A stretch of DNA of 41,623 nt from Parcubacteria group bacterium Greene1014_15 (GTDB lineage Bacteria; Patescibacteriota; Minisyncoccia; Phycocordibacterales; VMGT01). The notes under the pieces are model-generated. The model did no database searches, had not been told where the DNA came from, and saw nothing but the letters and a program-made list of their open reading frames with translations. Numbering within the stretch: position 1 is the first letter of the stretch; every line of letters begins with the position of its first letter. The translations under genes were made by a program, and so were the position numbers. Positions 1 to 8,038 of this stretch are shown in pieces. Where the stretch lies: assembly GCA_007376725.1 (NCBI GenBank), contig VMGT01000016.1, forward strand, positions 1 through 41,623, given 5' to 3'.

Positions 1-806
1 AGCACGTTTGAATACTTTTTAGCGCGGCGAGTCTTGTGACCTTTGCCGGTCGGTTTGCCCCATGCAGAAACCGCGCGGCGACGTCCACGGCCCTGCTTCC
101 CTTCACCTCCTCCATGCGGGTGATCCACCGGATTCATCGCCGTACCACGAACGGTCGGACGAATACCCTTCCAGCGCGAGCGGCCCGCTTTCCCATAGTT
201 CGTGAGGCGGTGCTCTTGATTTGAAACTTCGCCGATCGATGCCCATGCCTGGTCAGAGACACGGCGAATTTCCGACGATGGCATTTTGATGTGCGTGTAG
301 CCACCCTCTTGAGCAACTACTTCCGCGTAGTTTCCCGCAGAACGTGCGAGGCGGCCGCCGCCAAGCGGCTTCAGTTCGATATTATAAACAAATGTACCGA
401 GGGGGATATTTTTGAGAACGGTTCTGTTCCCCACAATGATCGGCGCTTTTGCAGAAACGACAAACATGCTGCCGACAGCAAGCATGCGTGGCGCAAGCAC
501 ATAGCGGCGTTCGCCGTCAGCATAGAGAGCAAGAGCGATAAAACCGGAGCGATTTGGGTCATATTCAATGGTCTCAACCTTCGCCGGTATATCTTTCTTG
601 TTGTAGGTAAAATCAACATCCCGATAGCGGCGCTTGTGACCTCCTCCTTTATGTCGAACCGTAATACGCCCAGCATTATTACGCCCGTTTGAACGACGAA
701 AACCAGATACAAGAGCTTTGTGCGGCACGTCGCCCGTAAGCAGCTCCCGGAAAAATACGCCCGTCATGTGCCGTCGTGATGCAGTTGTGGGTTTATACGA
801 CTTCAT
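1..806 (-). CDS. rplB: 50S ribosomal protein L2 (3' end outside window)
   Basis: The primary 23S rRNA-binding protein near the peptidyl-transferase centre. The minus-strand frame opens with MKSYKPTTASRRHMTG and stays open to the window edge for 268 codons. It shows the L2 hallmarks GGGHKRRYR, the NPVDHPHGGGEG loop with the conserved functional His, and a basic C-terminal KGHKTRRAKKYS. Family length is about 275, so only the last few residues are missing. The start lies 4 nt after the rplW stop codon. The nearest purine-rich stretch is about 24 nt upstream, inside rplW, so translation is probably coupled. It is the last visible gene of the tuf-rpsJ-rplC-rplD-rplW-rplB transcription unit. Confidence 0.97.
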   Translation of the reverse strand, partial: MKSYKPTTASRRHMTGVFFRELLTGDVPHKALVSGFRRSNGRNNAGRITVRHKGGGHKRRYRDVDFTYNKKDIPAKVETIEYDPNRSGFIALALYADGERRYVLAPRMLAVGSMFVVSAKAPIIVGNRTVLKNIPLGTFVYNIELKPLGGGRLARSAGNYAEVVAQEGGYTHIKMPSSEIRRVSDQAWASIGEVSNQEHRLTNYGKAGRSRWKGIRPTVRGTAMNPVDHPHGGGEGKQGRGRRRAVSAWGKPTGKGHKTRRAKKYSNV

Positions 807-810
807 ATAA

Positions 811-1185
811 TTACAATATATCGATCTTATCTCCTTTCTTAAGCTGCACGAGCGCTTTTTTGCCGCGTGCCGTCCGGCCGAGTTTCCCGCGCGTGAATTT
901 TCTCTTCGACTTTACACGAAGCATATTCACACGCACTGGCATGACATTGTAGCGAGCAAACACCGCATTCTTCACTTCCTGCTTTGTTGCAGAAAAGAGC
1001 ACATCAAACGTATATGTATCAAGCTCCATCAGGCGGGAAACCTTCTCTGTGATGCGCGGATTTTTGAGCACAACAACACTCTCGAAACGAGGTCTTCGCG
1101 GCTTACTTGTTTCATCCTTTGGCGCCTGTACGATTTTTTTCGTTTCTGGCGCATCTTTTTTTCTTTGTAGATTTAAAATTGCCAT
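811..1185 (-). CDS. rplW: 50S ribosomal protein L23
   Basis: L23 sits at the polypeptide exit tunnel and is the docking site for trigger factor and SRP. The 124-residue product has a Lys-rich N-terminal extension of about 35 residues, followed by the L23 core: the LKNPRITEKVSRL motif and the late basic loop VKSKRKFTRGKLGRTARG that contacts 23S rRNA. The start codon directly abuts the large palindrome 1186-1371, with no gap. No Shine-Dalgarno sequence can therefore be seen except within the end of that repeat. This is unusual for a gene in the middle of an S10 operon. Confidence 0.96.
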   Translation of the reverse strand: MAILNLQRKKDAPETKKIVQAPKDETSKPRRPRFESVVVLKNPRITEKVSRLMELDTYTFDVLFSATKQEVKNAVFARYNVMPVRVNMLRVKSKRKFTRGKLGRTARGKKALVQLKKGDKIDIL

Positions 1186-1371
1186 AGAAACTGTCTAAAG
1201 TCTAACCGCTAATAAATAAAGTGAAATATACGCTTGCCTGTAAAAATGTTCAAATTTCGGCTGCAAATCACCCATTCTTCCTCAACGTATCTCGATATGC
1301 TTCGTCAGAATATGTGATTTTCGCTCGAAATTTGAACATTTTTTCAAGGCATTAGACTTCAGACAGTTTCT
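1186..1371. repeat. Large imperfect palindrome E1 inside the S10 operon
   Basis: It fills the whole rplD-rplW spacer. The outer arms are AGAAACTGTCTaAAGTCTAA at the left end and its near-complement at the right end. The inner arms, 18 bp at 1242-1259 and 1326-1343, are perfectly complementary. Inside them is an asymmetric loop, GCTGC (1260-1264) opposite TCGCT (1321-1325), which reads GCGA/GCAGC on the minus strand. The apical part contains TATCTCGATATGC. It is clearly related in sequence to the element at 7669-7853. A transcript would fold into a long hairpin ending exactly at the rplW start codon. Confidence 0.9.
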
Positions 1372-1376
1372 AAGCG

Positions 1377-2066
1377 TTACACCGCAACTTTCTTTGCCTT
1401 TTTGCTCCGCATGCGCTCTCCCCATGCGGAAACAACCTTCTCTGGATTTGAAACTATGAGGTATTTGTATGTCAGCAAACGTACGGGGTTAAGATCGGCC
1501 GCAAGAATTGTAGAAATGCTGCTCAAGTTCCGGAATCCTCGAACTGTGTCTTCGTTTGCAGCATCAAGCGCAATGAGAGCCGAGTTATTGCGCTTGGTTG
1601 CAAGCGGCTCAAACCCTTTCACTTTTGCAAGATTGCCAAGCACGTGCTTTGCTTCTTTTGTTTTTGCTTCCTCCAAAAAAAGATGGTCAACAAAAAGAAT
1701 TTCGTTGTCGCGCATCTTTTGAGAAAGAGCCGTATAGAGAGCCTTTGATCGCATTTTCTTGTTGATCTTCTGTGCATAGTTTTTGTCCTTACGCGGACCG
1801 TGTGTAACGCCGCCACCTATCCATATCGGAGAACGGATCGAGCCGTGACGCGCGCGCCCCGTACCCTTTTGGCGCCATGGTTTCTTGCCACCGCCAGATA
1901 CCTCACCGCGGTTCTTCGTATGCGCAACCGGCGTGCGAGCATTCGCTTGCATCGCCGTCACTACTTGGTGCACGAGATCCCCATTCCATGCAACGCCAAA
2001 AACAGTCCCCGGCAAAGTAACGGTTCCTGATTTTTCTCCTTTCAAATTGTACACAGTTGCTTCCAT
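1377..2066 (-). CDS. rplD: 50S ribosomal protein L4
   Basis: L4 binds domain I of 23S rRNA and sends a loop into the exit tunnel. The start chosen is MEATVYNLKG, which matches the usual L4 N-terminus and gives 229 residues. An upstream in-frame Met at 2114 would overlap rplC by 32 nt and add an unrelated hydrophobic leader. Diagnostic segments are the extended tunnel loop around GGGKKPWRQKGTGRARHGS and GPRKDKNYAQKINKKMR. There is a 16-nt gap after rplC. No strong Shine-Dalgarno site is visible. Confidence 0.95.
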   Translation of the reverse strand: MEATVYNLKGEKSGTVTLPGTVFGVAWNGDLVHQVVTAMQANARTPVAHTKNRGEVSGGGKKPWRQKGTGRARHGSIRSPIWIGGGVTHGPRKDKNYAQKINKKMRSKALYTALSQKMRDNEILFVDHLFLEEAKTKEAKHVLGNLAKVKGFEPLATKRNNSALIALDAANEDTVRGFRNLSSISTILAADLNPVRLLTYKYLIVSNPEKVVSAWGERMRSKKAKKVAV

Positions 2067-2082
2067 GATTCCGTCTGAAAAA

Positions 2083-2721
2083 CTATATGCTGCGGATTTC
2101 AATAAGAGAACCACGCCGGCCGGGAACAGCGCCGCTTATAATCATCTGATTATTCGCCGCATCGATCGCAAGAACAGTGAGGTTCTTTACGGTAACACGG
2201 TCGCCTCCCATGCGTCCAGCCATACGCATACCCTTGATAACGCGTCCGCCGGCTCGCCCGCCGCCACCAATAGAACCCGGCTCACGTTCGGAATGCTTCT
2301 GCCCATGAGAACGAGGTCCTCCATGGAAACCGTGACGCTTGACGACACCTTGAAAGCCCTTTCCTTTTGACGTTGCCGTGACGCGAACCGTATCCCCGAC
2401 AACAAACTGGGCAACAGAGAGCTCTGTACCCCTCGTAGCCGCAGATGCCTCATCTGTCCGATATTCACGCACCACTTTAAAGCCAGAGAGATCCTTAAGA
2501 TGCCCCGCCATAGCCTTATTCATTTTCTTAAGCTCTTTTTTATCAAAACCAACCTGCACCGCATTGTAGCCATCTTTCTTGTCCGTAGTTTTGATTTGGG
2601 TAACAGTAACAGGACCCGCTGTAACAAGCGTGCCAGGATGCACAACGCCCGTATCATCAAAAATCTGCGTCATGTGTTCCTTTTTTCCAAGTATGAATTT
2701 CATGGTAGTGACAGGATACAT
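2083..2721 (-). CDS. rplC: 50S ribosomal protein L3
   Basis: L3 is an early assembly protein close to the peptidyl-transferase centre. The core opens as MKFILGKKEHMTQIFDD and carries the GxxKGKGFQGVVKRHGF segment and GSIGGGGRAGGRVIKGMRMAGRMG. Two starts are possible. The one given (2721) follows AGAGGG with a 5-nt spacer. The other (2703) gives the usual MKFIL start but has no Shine-Dalgarno. The AGAGGG motif is part of a perfect hairpin stem at 2727-2774, so ribosome access may depend on that stem being open. Confidence 0.95.
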   Translation of the reverse strand: MYPVTTMKFILGKKEHMTQIFDDTGVVHPGTLVTAGPVTVTQIKTTDKKDGYNAVQVGFDKKELKKMNKAMAGHLKDLSGFKVVREYRTDEASAATRGTELSVAQFVVGDTVRVTATSKGKGFQGVVKRHGFHGGPRSHGQKHSEREPGSIGGGGRAGGRVIKGMRMAGRMGGDRVTVKNLTVLAIDAANNQMIISGAVPGRRGSLIEIRSI

Positions 2722-2726
2722 CTATA

Positions 2727-2774
2727 CCCTCTCGCACATTCCTCCAAATTTCGTTGGAGAAATGTGCGAGAGGG
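2727..2774. repeat. Perfect hairpin in the rpsJ-rplC spacer
   Basis: The arms CCCTCTCGCACATT and AATGTGCGAGAGGG enclose a second stem, CTCCAA/TTGGAG, around ATTTCG. In the minus-strand transcript the 3' side of the stem carries AGAGGG, the only Shine-Dalgarno-like motif for rplC, 5 nt from its start codon. It could sequester that site, or it could be a small repeat. No T tract follows, so it is unlikely to be a terminator. Confidence 0.75.
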
Positions 2775-2799
2775 CAGTAGATCGCGATTTTTTAAAGCT

Positions 2800-3156
2800 T
2801 TAGCTCATTTTGACATCAATGTTGACGCCAGAGGGCAATGTTAGATTCGTCAGAGCCTCGATAACCTTCGGTGAGGGATTTATGATGTCAATCAAACGTT
2901 TCGATACGCGCATTTCGAACTGCTCGCGAGCGTCCTTGTAGACAAACGACGAGCGATTAACTGTATATTTTTTGATTTCTGTCGGCAAGGGAATCGGCCC
3001 CTGAACCTTCGCATCAAAACGCAGAGCAGTATCCATGATCTGCCGCACCGATGCATCAAGAATCTTGTGCTCGTATGCGCGGACACGAATGCGAAGCTTC
3101 TGGGAGACTTCTTCCTTCTTCGTCCCCCGCTTTTTCTTGGTTTCTTCAGCTGCCAT
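2800..3156 (-). CDS. rpsJ: 30S ribosomal protein S10
   Basis: S10 is a 30S head protein and also the NusE antitermination factor. It has 118 residues, longer than the usual ~103 because of a basic N-terminal tail (MAAEETKKKRGTKKEE) before the conserved core LRIRVRAYEHKILDAS. The signature VQGPIPLPTEIKKYTVNRS is typical of S10. It lies 14 nt downstream of the tuf stop, in the same operon. Confidence 0.97.
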   Translation of the reverse strand: MAAEETKKKRGTKKEEVSQKLRIRVRAYEHKILDASVRQIMDTALRFDAKVQGPIPLPTEIKKYTVNRSSFVYKDAREQFEMRVSKRLIDIINPSPKVIEALTNLTLPSGVNIDVKMS

Positions 3157-3170
3157 AATAAATCTAAAAT

Positions 3171-4361
3171 CTAAGCGAAAATCTGGGTTACCACACCGGC
3201 GCCGACGGTCTTACCTCCTTCGCGGATAGCAAAGCGCTGCTTCTCCTCGAGCGCGACGGGCGCGATAAGCTTGATCTTCAACTTCACCGTGTCTCCCGGC
3301 ATAACCATTTCAGTGCCTTCCGGAAGTGTCGCCTCGCCGGTAACATCCGTCGTACGAATGTAAAATTGCGGCTTGTAACCATTAAAGAATGGCGTGTGTC
3401 GGCCTCCTTCTTCTTTGCTCAACACATACACTTCCGCTTCGAAGTCTGTATGCGGTGTTACAGAGCCTGGCTTCGCGAGTACCTGGCCACGATGCACATC
3501 CTCTTTCTTCACACCACGGAGAAGAATACCGGCGTTATCACCCGCAATTCCTTCTTGAAGTGACTTATTAAACATTTCAATGCCGGTAACCGTCGTCTTT
3601 GCTGTTGGCTTCATGCCGACAACTTCAATTTCCTCGCCCACTTTAACTTTCCCGCGTTCAATACGGCCGGTAACAACTGTGCCGCGTCCTTCAATCGAGA
3701 AGATGTCTTCTACAGGCATAAGAAACGGAGCATCAACGGATCGCTCCGGTACTGGAATATATGTATCGAGTGCGTTGGTGAGTTCAAGAATCTTCTTTGC
3801 CCATTCATCGTCCACAGACTTGGCGTCGAGCGCTTTGAGAGCGGAGCCACGGATAACCGGAGCATGCACACCATCAAAACTGTACTTTGTGAGCAAGTCG
3901 CGCACCTCTTCTTCAACAAGATCAATGAGGTCGGGATCATCAACCATATCTACCTTATTGAGAAAGACAACGATCTTTGGCACACCAACCTGCTTTGCCA
4001 GAAGGATGTGTTCTCGCGTCTGTGGCATCACTCCGTCCGTTGCGGCAACGACGATAATCGCGCCGTCCATTTGCGCTGCGCCAGTGATCATATTCTTGAT
4101 ATAGTCCGCATGACCGGGCGCATCAATATGCGCATAGTGGCGAGCATCTGTCGAATACTCATTGTGCGAGAGAGCGATCGTAATCCCACGAGCGCGCTCT
4201 TCAGGCGCGTTGTCGATTTCATCAACGCGGCGCAACTTCACTTCCTTACCAGCAAGATTCAGCGTATGCAAAATCGCTGCCGTAAGCGTTGTCTTGCCAT
4301 GGTCAACGTGACCAATTGTTCCCACGTTGACGTGCGGCTTTGATCTATCAAAATCTACCAT
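3171..4361 (-). CDS. tuf: Translation elongation factor Tu
   Basis: This GTPase delivers aminoacyl-tRNA to the ribosome. It has 396 residues, the normal length. The G domain shows GHVDHGKTT (P-loop), the switch-I RGITI, the switch-II PGHADY with the catalytic His, NKVD and GSALK; domains 2 and 3 follow. The residue before PGHADY is Ala (DAPGH), where most bacteria have Cys (DCPGH). It is the first gene of the operon, with a leader of about 190 nt after a strong promoter at 4558-4586. There is no obvious Shine-Dalgarno; the start is preceded by an A/T-rich stretch. Confidence 0.98.
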   Translation of the reverse strand: MVDFDRSKPHVNVGTIGHVDHGKTTLTAAILHTLNLAGKEVKLRRVDEIDNAPEERARGITIALSHNEYSTDARHYAHIDAPGHADYIKNMITGAAQMDGAIIVVAATDGVMPQTREHILLAKQVGVPKIVVFLNKVDMVDDPDLIDLVEEEVRDLLTKYSFDGVHAPVIRGSALKALDAKSVDDEWAKKILELTNALDTYIPVPERSVDAPFLMPVEDIFSIEGRGTVVTGRIERGKVKVGEEIEVVGMKPTAKTTVTGIEMFNKSLQEGIAGDNAGILLRGVKKEDVHRGQVLAKPGSVTPHTDFEAEVYVLSKEEGGRHTPFFNGYKPQFYIRTTDVTGEATLPEGTEMVMPGDTVKLKIKLIAPVALEEKQRFAIREGGKTVGAGVVTQIFA

Positions 4362-4557
4362 AGTATTTATTTACGTTATTAATTAACTGTGTTCCGTACT
4401 TCTGAAAGCAGAGCACACGAGAATGGCTCAGCTTTCGTGACTACGCCACACAAATACCCCACCTTCTAATAATTTCCCGACAGGGAGCGGACAGGAAGCG
4501 AAAACGCCCTCTGTGGGATTTCCACGCACAAAAACACATGCGCGTGCGGTAGGGATA

Positions 4558-4586
4558 ATACTAACAGACAGGCAAAAAATAGTCAA
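4558..4586 (-). promoter_or_regulatory. Sigma70-type promoter of the tuf/S10 operon
   Basis: On the minus strand a -35 TTGACT is followed by exactly 17 nt and a -10 TAGTAT. It points at tuf, the first gene, with an untranslated leader of about 190 nt. The leader contains short inverted repeats but no terminator-like hairpin. Confidence 0.8.
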
Positions 4587-4647
4587 AGATTTTGGGTGTA
4601 CATATCCAGAAATTGCCAGTTGTAAATCACTCACCTTACGCGATATC

Positions 4648-4669
4648 AGTTAGATGCTGGATAGGTTCT
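4648..4669. repeat. Solo end of the E1/E2-type palindrome
   Basis: The segment AGTTAGATGCTGGATAGGTTC closely matches the outer right arm of the element ending at 7853 (GATTAGATAGTGGATAGGTTC). No partner arm is present nearby, so this looks like a remnant or a solo end. It ends at the stop codon of the HMA-like gene. Confidence 0.5.
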
Positions 4670-4935
4670 TACATTGGGCACGTTTCCGAAGCGCTTTCTC
4701 CACCTTTCGAGAGTTCGTCGCCTTCTGTCATCGCGATTCCCATCTCCTCGCCAATTTTCTTCGTGATCGCGGAAACAGACGTCAGCGCATCGTCAAATGT
4801 CACGGCGAGTGCACGCTCTTCGTAATGCACATCAACATCAGTAACTCCGGGCACGGACACTACAATTCCTTTCATCGTGCCCGGCAGTGACGGACAGCCG
4901 ATTCTCGATGGACGCAAGATTACTTTTTTTATCAT
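4669..4935 (-). CDS. Heavy-metal-associated (HMA)-like domain protein
   Basis: The 88-residue product has the ferredoxin-like HMA layout. After MIKKVILRPSRIGCPSLPG comes a helix, then SVPGVTDVDVHYEERALAVTFDD, the typical HMA strand pair. The usual metal site CxxC is reduced to a single Cys (GCPSLP), with a second Cys only in the C-terminal CPM. Metal binding is therefore uncertain and a purely structural or sensory role is possible. It starts 7 nt after the histidine-kinase stop and is probably co-transcribed with it. Confidence 0.7.
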   Translation of the reverse strand: MIKKVILRPSRIGCPSLPGTMKGIVVSVPGVTDVDVHYEERALAVTFDDALTSVSAITKKIGEEMGIAMTEGDELSKGGESASETCPM

Positions 4936-4942
4936 AAAATGC

Positions 4943-6676
4943 CTAGGCTCTCGGTAGTGTTATTGTAAATATACTCCCACCCCCAACGTTACTTGTAAAA
5001 GCAATAGTGCCTTGGTGTCTTTCTACAATATCTTTGGCCACCGAAAGACCAAGACCTGAACCATACGTCTCAAGAAGCATGGCATTGCGCGCTCTGAAAA
5101 ACTTGCTGAATATCTTGTTCGCCTGCTCTTCTGGAATCCCTATGCCTGTATCAGTGACCGCAATGCACACTTCCTTTTCCATGCCCGCCACCGAGAGATT
5201 AATTGCTCCACCCGCAGGCGTATATTTAACGGCATTATCAACAAGATTTGTTAGGGCAATATTCAATTTTTCTTTATCAAAATCAACGAGCAGTGATTTC
5301 GCTGAACTCTCGAAAGAAAAGCCGATTCTTTTTTCCTTAGCAATTTTTTTGAATTGATCGCCGACACCTTGTACGACTGATACAATATCTTGCTTCTGCA
5401 TGCTCATCCCGCGCTTTCCCTCCTCAAGCCGCGCCACATCGAGAAGGCTGTTCACCAATCTGATCAAACGCTTATTCGCAATGACAATATCTTCAACAAG
5501 TTTTTTCTGATTTTTTTTCAATTCTCCGAAGTCGCCCTCCAAAAGTTCGTTGAGCGACCATTCAAGCGCAGTAAGGGGCGTGCGTAGTTGGTGTGCGGCT
5601 GTTGAAACAAACTGAGACTTCATCTGATCAAGCTCCATAAGACGAGCGTTCGCGCGCGTGAGTTGAAGATCGCGCCGTACAAGCATTTTCCCCGAAATAT
5701 CAAGATCAGCGAGCATTTCCTTGAGTTTACTATTTGAACCGGAAAGAGAGCGATGCTTGACAGAGATAATAATAATCGCAAGCGACCCGAACACACTAAT
5801 GCCAAGCGCAAGCAAAAGCATTTCCCATTCGCGGGAAAGAGCGATTATTCGCGGTTGTTCTGCAAATATACTCCATCCACCAATAGCAAGAGGTATTCCA
5901 ACGGCAAAAACGCGCACACCTGCTTCATTTACATACGTGTCATCACGCGCACGGCCATCCGCAACATGACGTTCCCCAATCACTCTTTTTACGATAGGAC
6001 GGAAAATATAGTTTGGATGACGCAAGAACTCCGGAAGTTCCGGGTGTAAAATCTGAAATCCATCTCTGTCCACAACATACATGTGTCCCGCAGGAAGCGA
6101 CGCGTCCCGCAGAAATGAGATGAGCGGTCGAAGATTAAGCTCTCCGACCAATACTCCTTGAATTTTCCCAATGGTGCGAATCGGAGCTGCAAGTATCGTT
6201 CTCGGTTCAAGAATATCAGATAAAAATATCTCCCCAATGCTCGCCTCTCCCGCAAGGGCACGATCAATACCTATCTGCGCTGCCGAAGAAAAAACAAAAC
6301 TCTCTTCTTGTGACACTGCGGCAACACGATCAAGACGAAAAGTCTGCCTACCATCCACAGCAATAATAGAGACACTTTGAAGACCGTCTTCTTTGCTCAA
6401 CAGACGTTTGAGAATAAATGCATACTGTTCAGGCAGTATGCCGATATCGTCAGCAGCCCCGATAAGCGCGTCGCTTGAGCGTTGCATTGTTGATTCGATA
6501 TTCGAACCAATCCGCTCTGCGCTCTCAAGCACAAGCGTTGATGCAGTCTGTCGAATACTACGCAGTGTCGGAACAAGCCAAAGTACATTGATTGCAAGCA
6601 GCGCAGTTATTCCAAGAATAAGGGCGCTGTGTTCGCGCACCAATATGATAATTTGCTTTTCTTTTTCACGGAACAT
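4943..6676 (-). CDS. Membrane sensor histidine kinase
   Basis: The 577-residue protein has a membrane helix at about 17-36, an extracytoplasmic Cache-like sensor region (about 40-283), a second helix at about 286-305, a coiled linker, then HisKA with STAAHQLRTPL (phospho-accepting His362). The ATPase domain has the N box NLVDNAVKY (477-485), DTGIG (509-513) and GSGLGL (539-544). All catalytic motifs are intact. Its start overlaps the end of the substrate-binding-protein gene by 11 nt. Two stand-alone receiver proteins are encoded about 2.7-3.5 kb upstream on the same strand and are candidate partners. The ligand is unknown. Confidence 0.93.
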   Translation of the reverse strand: MFREKEKQIIILVREHSALILGITALLAINVLWLVPTLRSIRQTASTLVLESAERIGSNIESTMQRSSDALIGAADDIGILPEQYAFILKRLLSKEDGLQSVSIIAVDGRQTFRLDRVAAVSQEESFVFSSAAQIGIDRALAGEASIGEIFLSDILEPRTILAAPIRTIGKIQGVLVGELNLRPLISFLRDASLPAGHMYVVDRDGFQILHPELPEFLRHPNYIFRPIVKRVIGERHVADGRARDDTYVNEAGVRVFAVGIPLAIGGWSIFAEQPRIIALSREWEMLLLALGISVFGSLAIIIISVKHRSLSGSNSKLKEMLADLDISGKMLVRRDLQLTRANARLMELDQMKSQFVSTAAHQLRTPLTALEWSLNELLEGDFGELKKNQKKLVEDIVIANKRLIRLVNSLLDVARLEEGKRGMSMQKQDIVSVVQGVGDQFKKIAKEKRIGFSFESSAKSLLVDFDKEKLNIALTNLVDNAVKYTPAGGAINLSVAGMEKEVCIAVTDTGIGIPEEQANKIFSKFFRARNAMLLETYGSGLGLSVAKDIVERHQGTIAFTSNVGGGSIFTITLPRA

Positions 6677-7658
6677 ACTTATCTACGTTTGCCAGAGCAT
6701 CCGGACTAAACGTCATGCCGAGCTTTTCCGCAGTTTGCGTATTAAGCACAAATTCATAACGAGCGGGATACGCAACAGGAATATCCGCAGGCTTTGCGCC
6801 CTTAAGAATATGGTCTGCAAATTCTGCCGCTTGCTCGCCAATTTGCTCAAAATCCGCTCCATAGCTCATAAGCGCTCCGAGACGCACATCGTCAGAGTTT
6901 GTCCCAACAAGCGGTATGTTGTGAGCAAGCGTCCATTCCGAAAGTTTCTTCACACGCCGCGCCAGCACACTATCGGGAGCGCGAAAAAGCGCATCTCCCT
7001 CTTGTGGCGAAAACGTCAAAAGATACGCATCAACATCGGCTTCACTCTGCACATGATGTTCAACAAGCTCGACACCTTGCGCGGCGGCAACCGCCTTTCG
7101 CACATGTTCTATGCCTGTCGTTAATGCATTGTTCCAGATAAAAATAATACGCTTCGTTCTCGGAACTAATTCAAGAAATAGTTCGACACGCTTCGCGGCA
7201 ATAATATCGTTGCCACCGGAAACTCCGGTCAGATTATTCCCCGAACTGCGCAGATCAGCCACTAATCCATTTCCTACAGGATCTGAAACAACCGCAAAAA
7301 CTATGGGGAGCGTCGGATCATCTTTTGCAGAAAGTTCTTTCGCATCTCGAGCCGCATTCACACCAAGAACATAGATAAGATCGGGCTTTTCGAGAATAAA
7401 TTTTTCCAGACGCTCTTTTGTTTCGGCGGGATTCGCACCTTCTTCTATAATCGCATAGGAGATATTCTTGCCTTCTTCATACCCTTGATTTTTCATGCCA
7501 GTCTTAAATCCCTCAAACGCCGGCAAAAGAGTGGGAAGCGGCTTGGGAATACCAACACGATATATCTTTTGTTCAACAGATATTTTCGGATATCTGTACA
7601 ACACCAGCACACCAACAAAAAATACTATGCAGACTGAAATAAAAAGACTTTTTTTCAT
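6666..7658 (-). CDS. ABC-type substrate-binding protein (ABC_sub_bind family)
   Basis: The 330-residue product has an N-terminal membrane helix or signal anchor (about 5-21, no lipobox Cys), then a two-lobed periplasmic-binding fold of the TrpX/ABC_sub_bind family: YRVGIPKPLPTLLPAFEGFKTGM, VVSDPVGNGLV, and GALMSYGADFEQIGEQAAEFADHILKG. No ABC permease or ATPase gene lies nearby. The gene overlaps a histidine kinase by 11 nt, so the protein probably works as the ligand-sensing partner of that kinase, not in transport (inference from context). It starts 10 nt downstream of palindrome E2, with no clear Shine-Dalgarno. Confidence 0.88.
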   Translation of the reverse strand: MKKSLFISVCIVFFVGVLVLYRYPKISVEQKIYRVGIPKPLPTLLPAFEGFKTGMKNQGYEEGKNISYAIIEEGANPAETKERLEKFILEKPDLIYVLGVNAARDAKELSAKDDPTLPIVFAVVSDPVGNGLVADLRSSGNNLTGVSGGNDIIAAKRVELFLELVPRTKRIIFIWNNALTTGIEHVRKAVAAAQGVELVEHHVQSEADVDAYLLTFSPQEGDALFRAPDSVLARRVKKLSEWTLAHNIPLVGTNSDDVRLGALMSYGADFEQIGEQAAEFADHILKGAKPADIPVAYPARYEFVLNTQTAEKLGMTFSPDALANVDKYVP

Positions 7659-7668
7659 ACGATTTGTG

Positions 7669-7853
7669 AGAACCTATCCACTATCTAATGCCTAGACGAA
7701 ATGTTCAAAATTCGTTGCGAAAATTGCGTATTTTAAGGAAGCATATCGAGATACGCTGACGAAAAAGACGCGATTTGCAGCAGAATTTTGAACATTTCGG
7801 CAGGCAAGCTTTATTTTGCTTCATATTTTGCGATTAGATAGTGGATAGGTTCT
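7669..7853. repeat. Large imperfect palindrome E2
   Basis: The outer arms begin AGAACCTATCCACTATCTAA and end in its complement. The inner 17-bp arms at 7697-7713 and 7783-7799 (CGAAATGTTCAAAATTC) are perfectly complementary. The internal loop is GTTGCGA (7714-7720) opposite GCAGCA (7777-7782). The apical part contains GCATATCGAGATACG, shared in reverse with E1. E1 and E2 also share the segment with GCTTGCCTG between outer and inner arms, so they descend from one element. It sits 10 nt upstream of the substrate-binding-protein start codon. Confidence 0.9.
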
Positions 7854-7988
7854 GAATTACGAAACTCTCTTCTCGGCACGTTCTTCCAAAGGGTACGGAC
7901 TTTTTCTGCTGAAAAAGTCCTGAAGTTGCGCCGCCGGTCGCGGCGCAAGCCCCCTTTGGAAGAAGCGCCTCGACGAGTTTCGTAATTC
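7854..7988. repeat. Branched palindrome E8, abutting E2
   Basis: The perfect 14-bp outer arms GAATTACGAAACTC/GAGTTTCGTAATTC enclose TTCTTCCAAAGGG and its complement. Inside are two separate hairpins: GGACTTTTTC-tgct-GAAAAAGTCC and a GC-rich GCGCCG/CGGCGC stem. Folded, it would form a three-way junction. It begins at the base following E2 and ends about 50 nt past the FIST gene stop codon. It lacks the GYGA/GYAGC loop of the E1-E5 group. Confidence 0.85.
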
Positions 7989-8038
7989 AAAGATACGATA
8001 CTATACTATTATGCTTTGCGAGCCTGTTCATCAAGCTC

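Noticed and set aside
1885-2370. Long plus-strand frames opposite rplC/rplD, tuf, fusA and comEC
   Set aside because: They are antisense shadows of strongly supported genes, without ribosome-binding sites or domain motifs.
4428-4634. A 68-codon minus-strand frame between tuf and the HMA-like gene
   Set aside because: It overlaps the tuf promoter and its leader, has no ribosome-binding site and no protein-like pattern.
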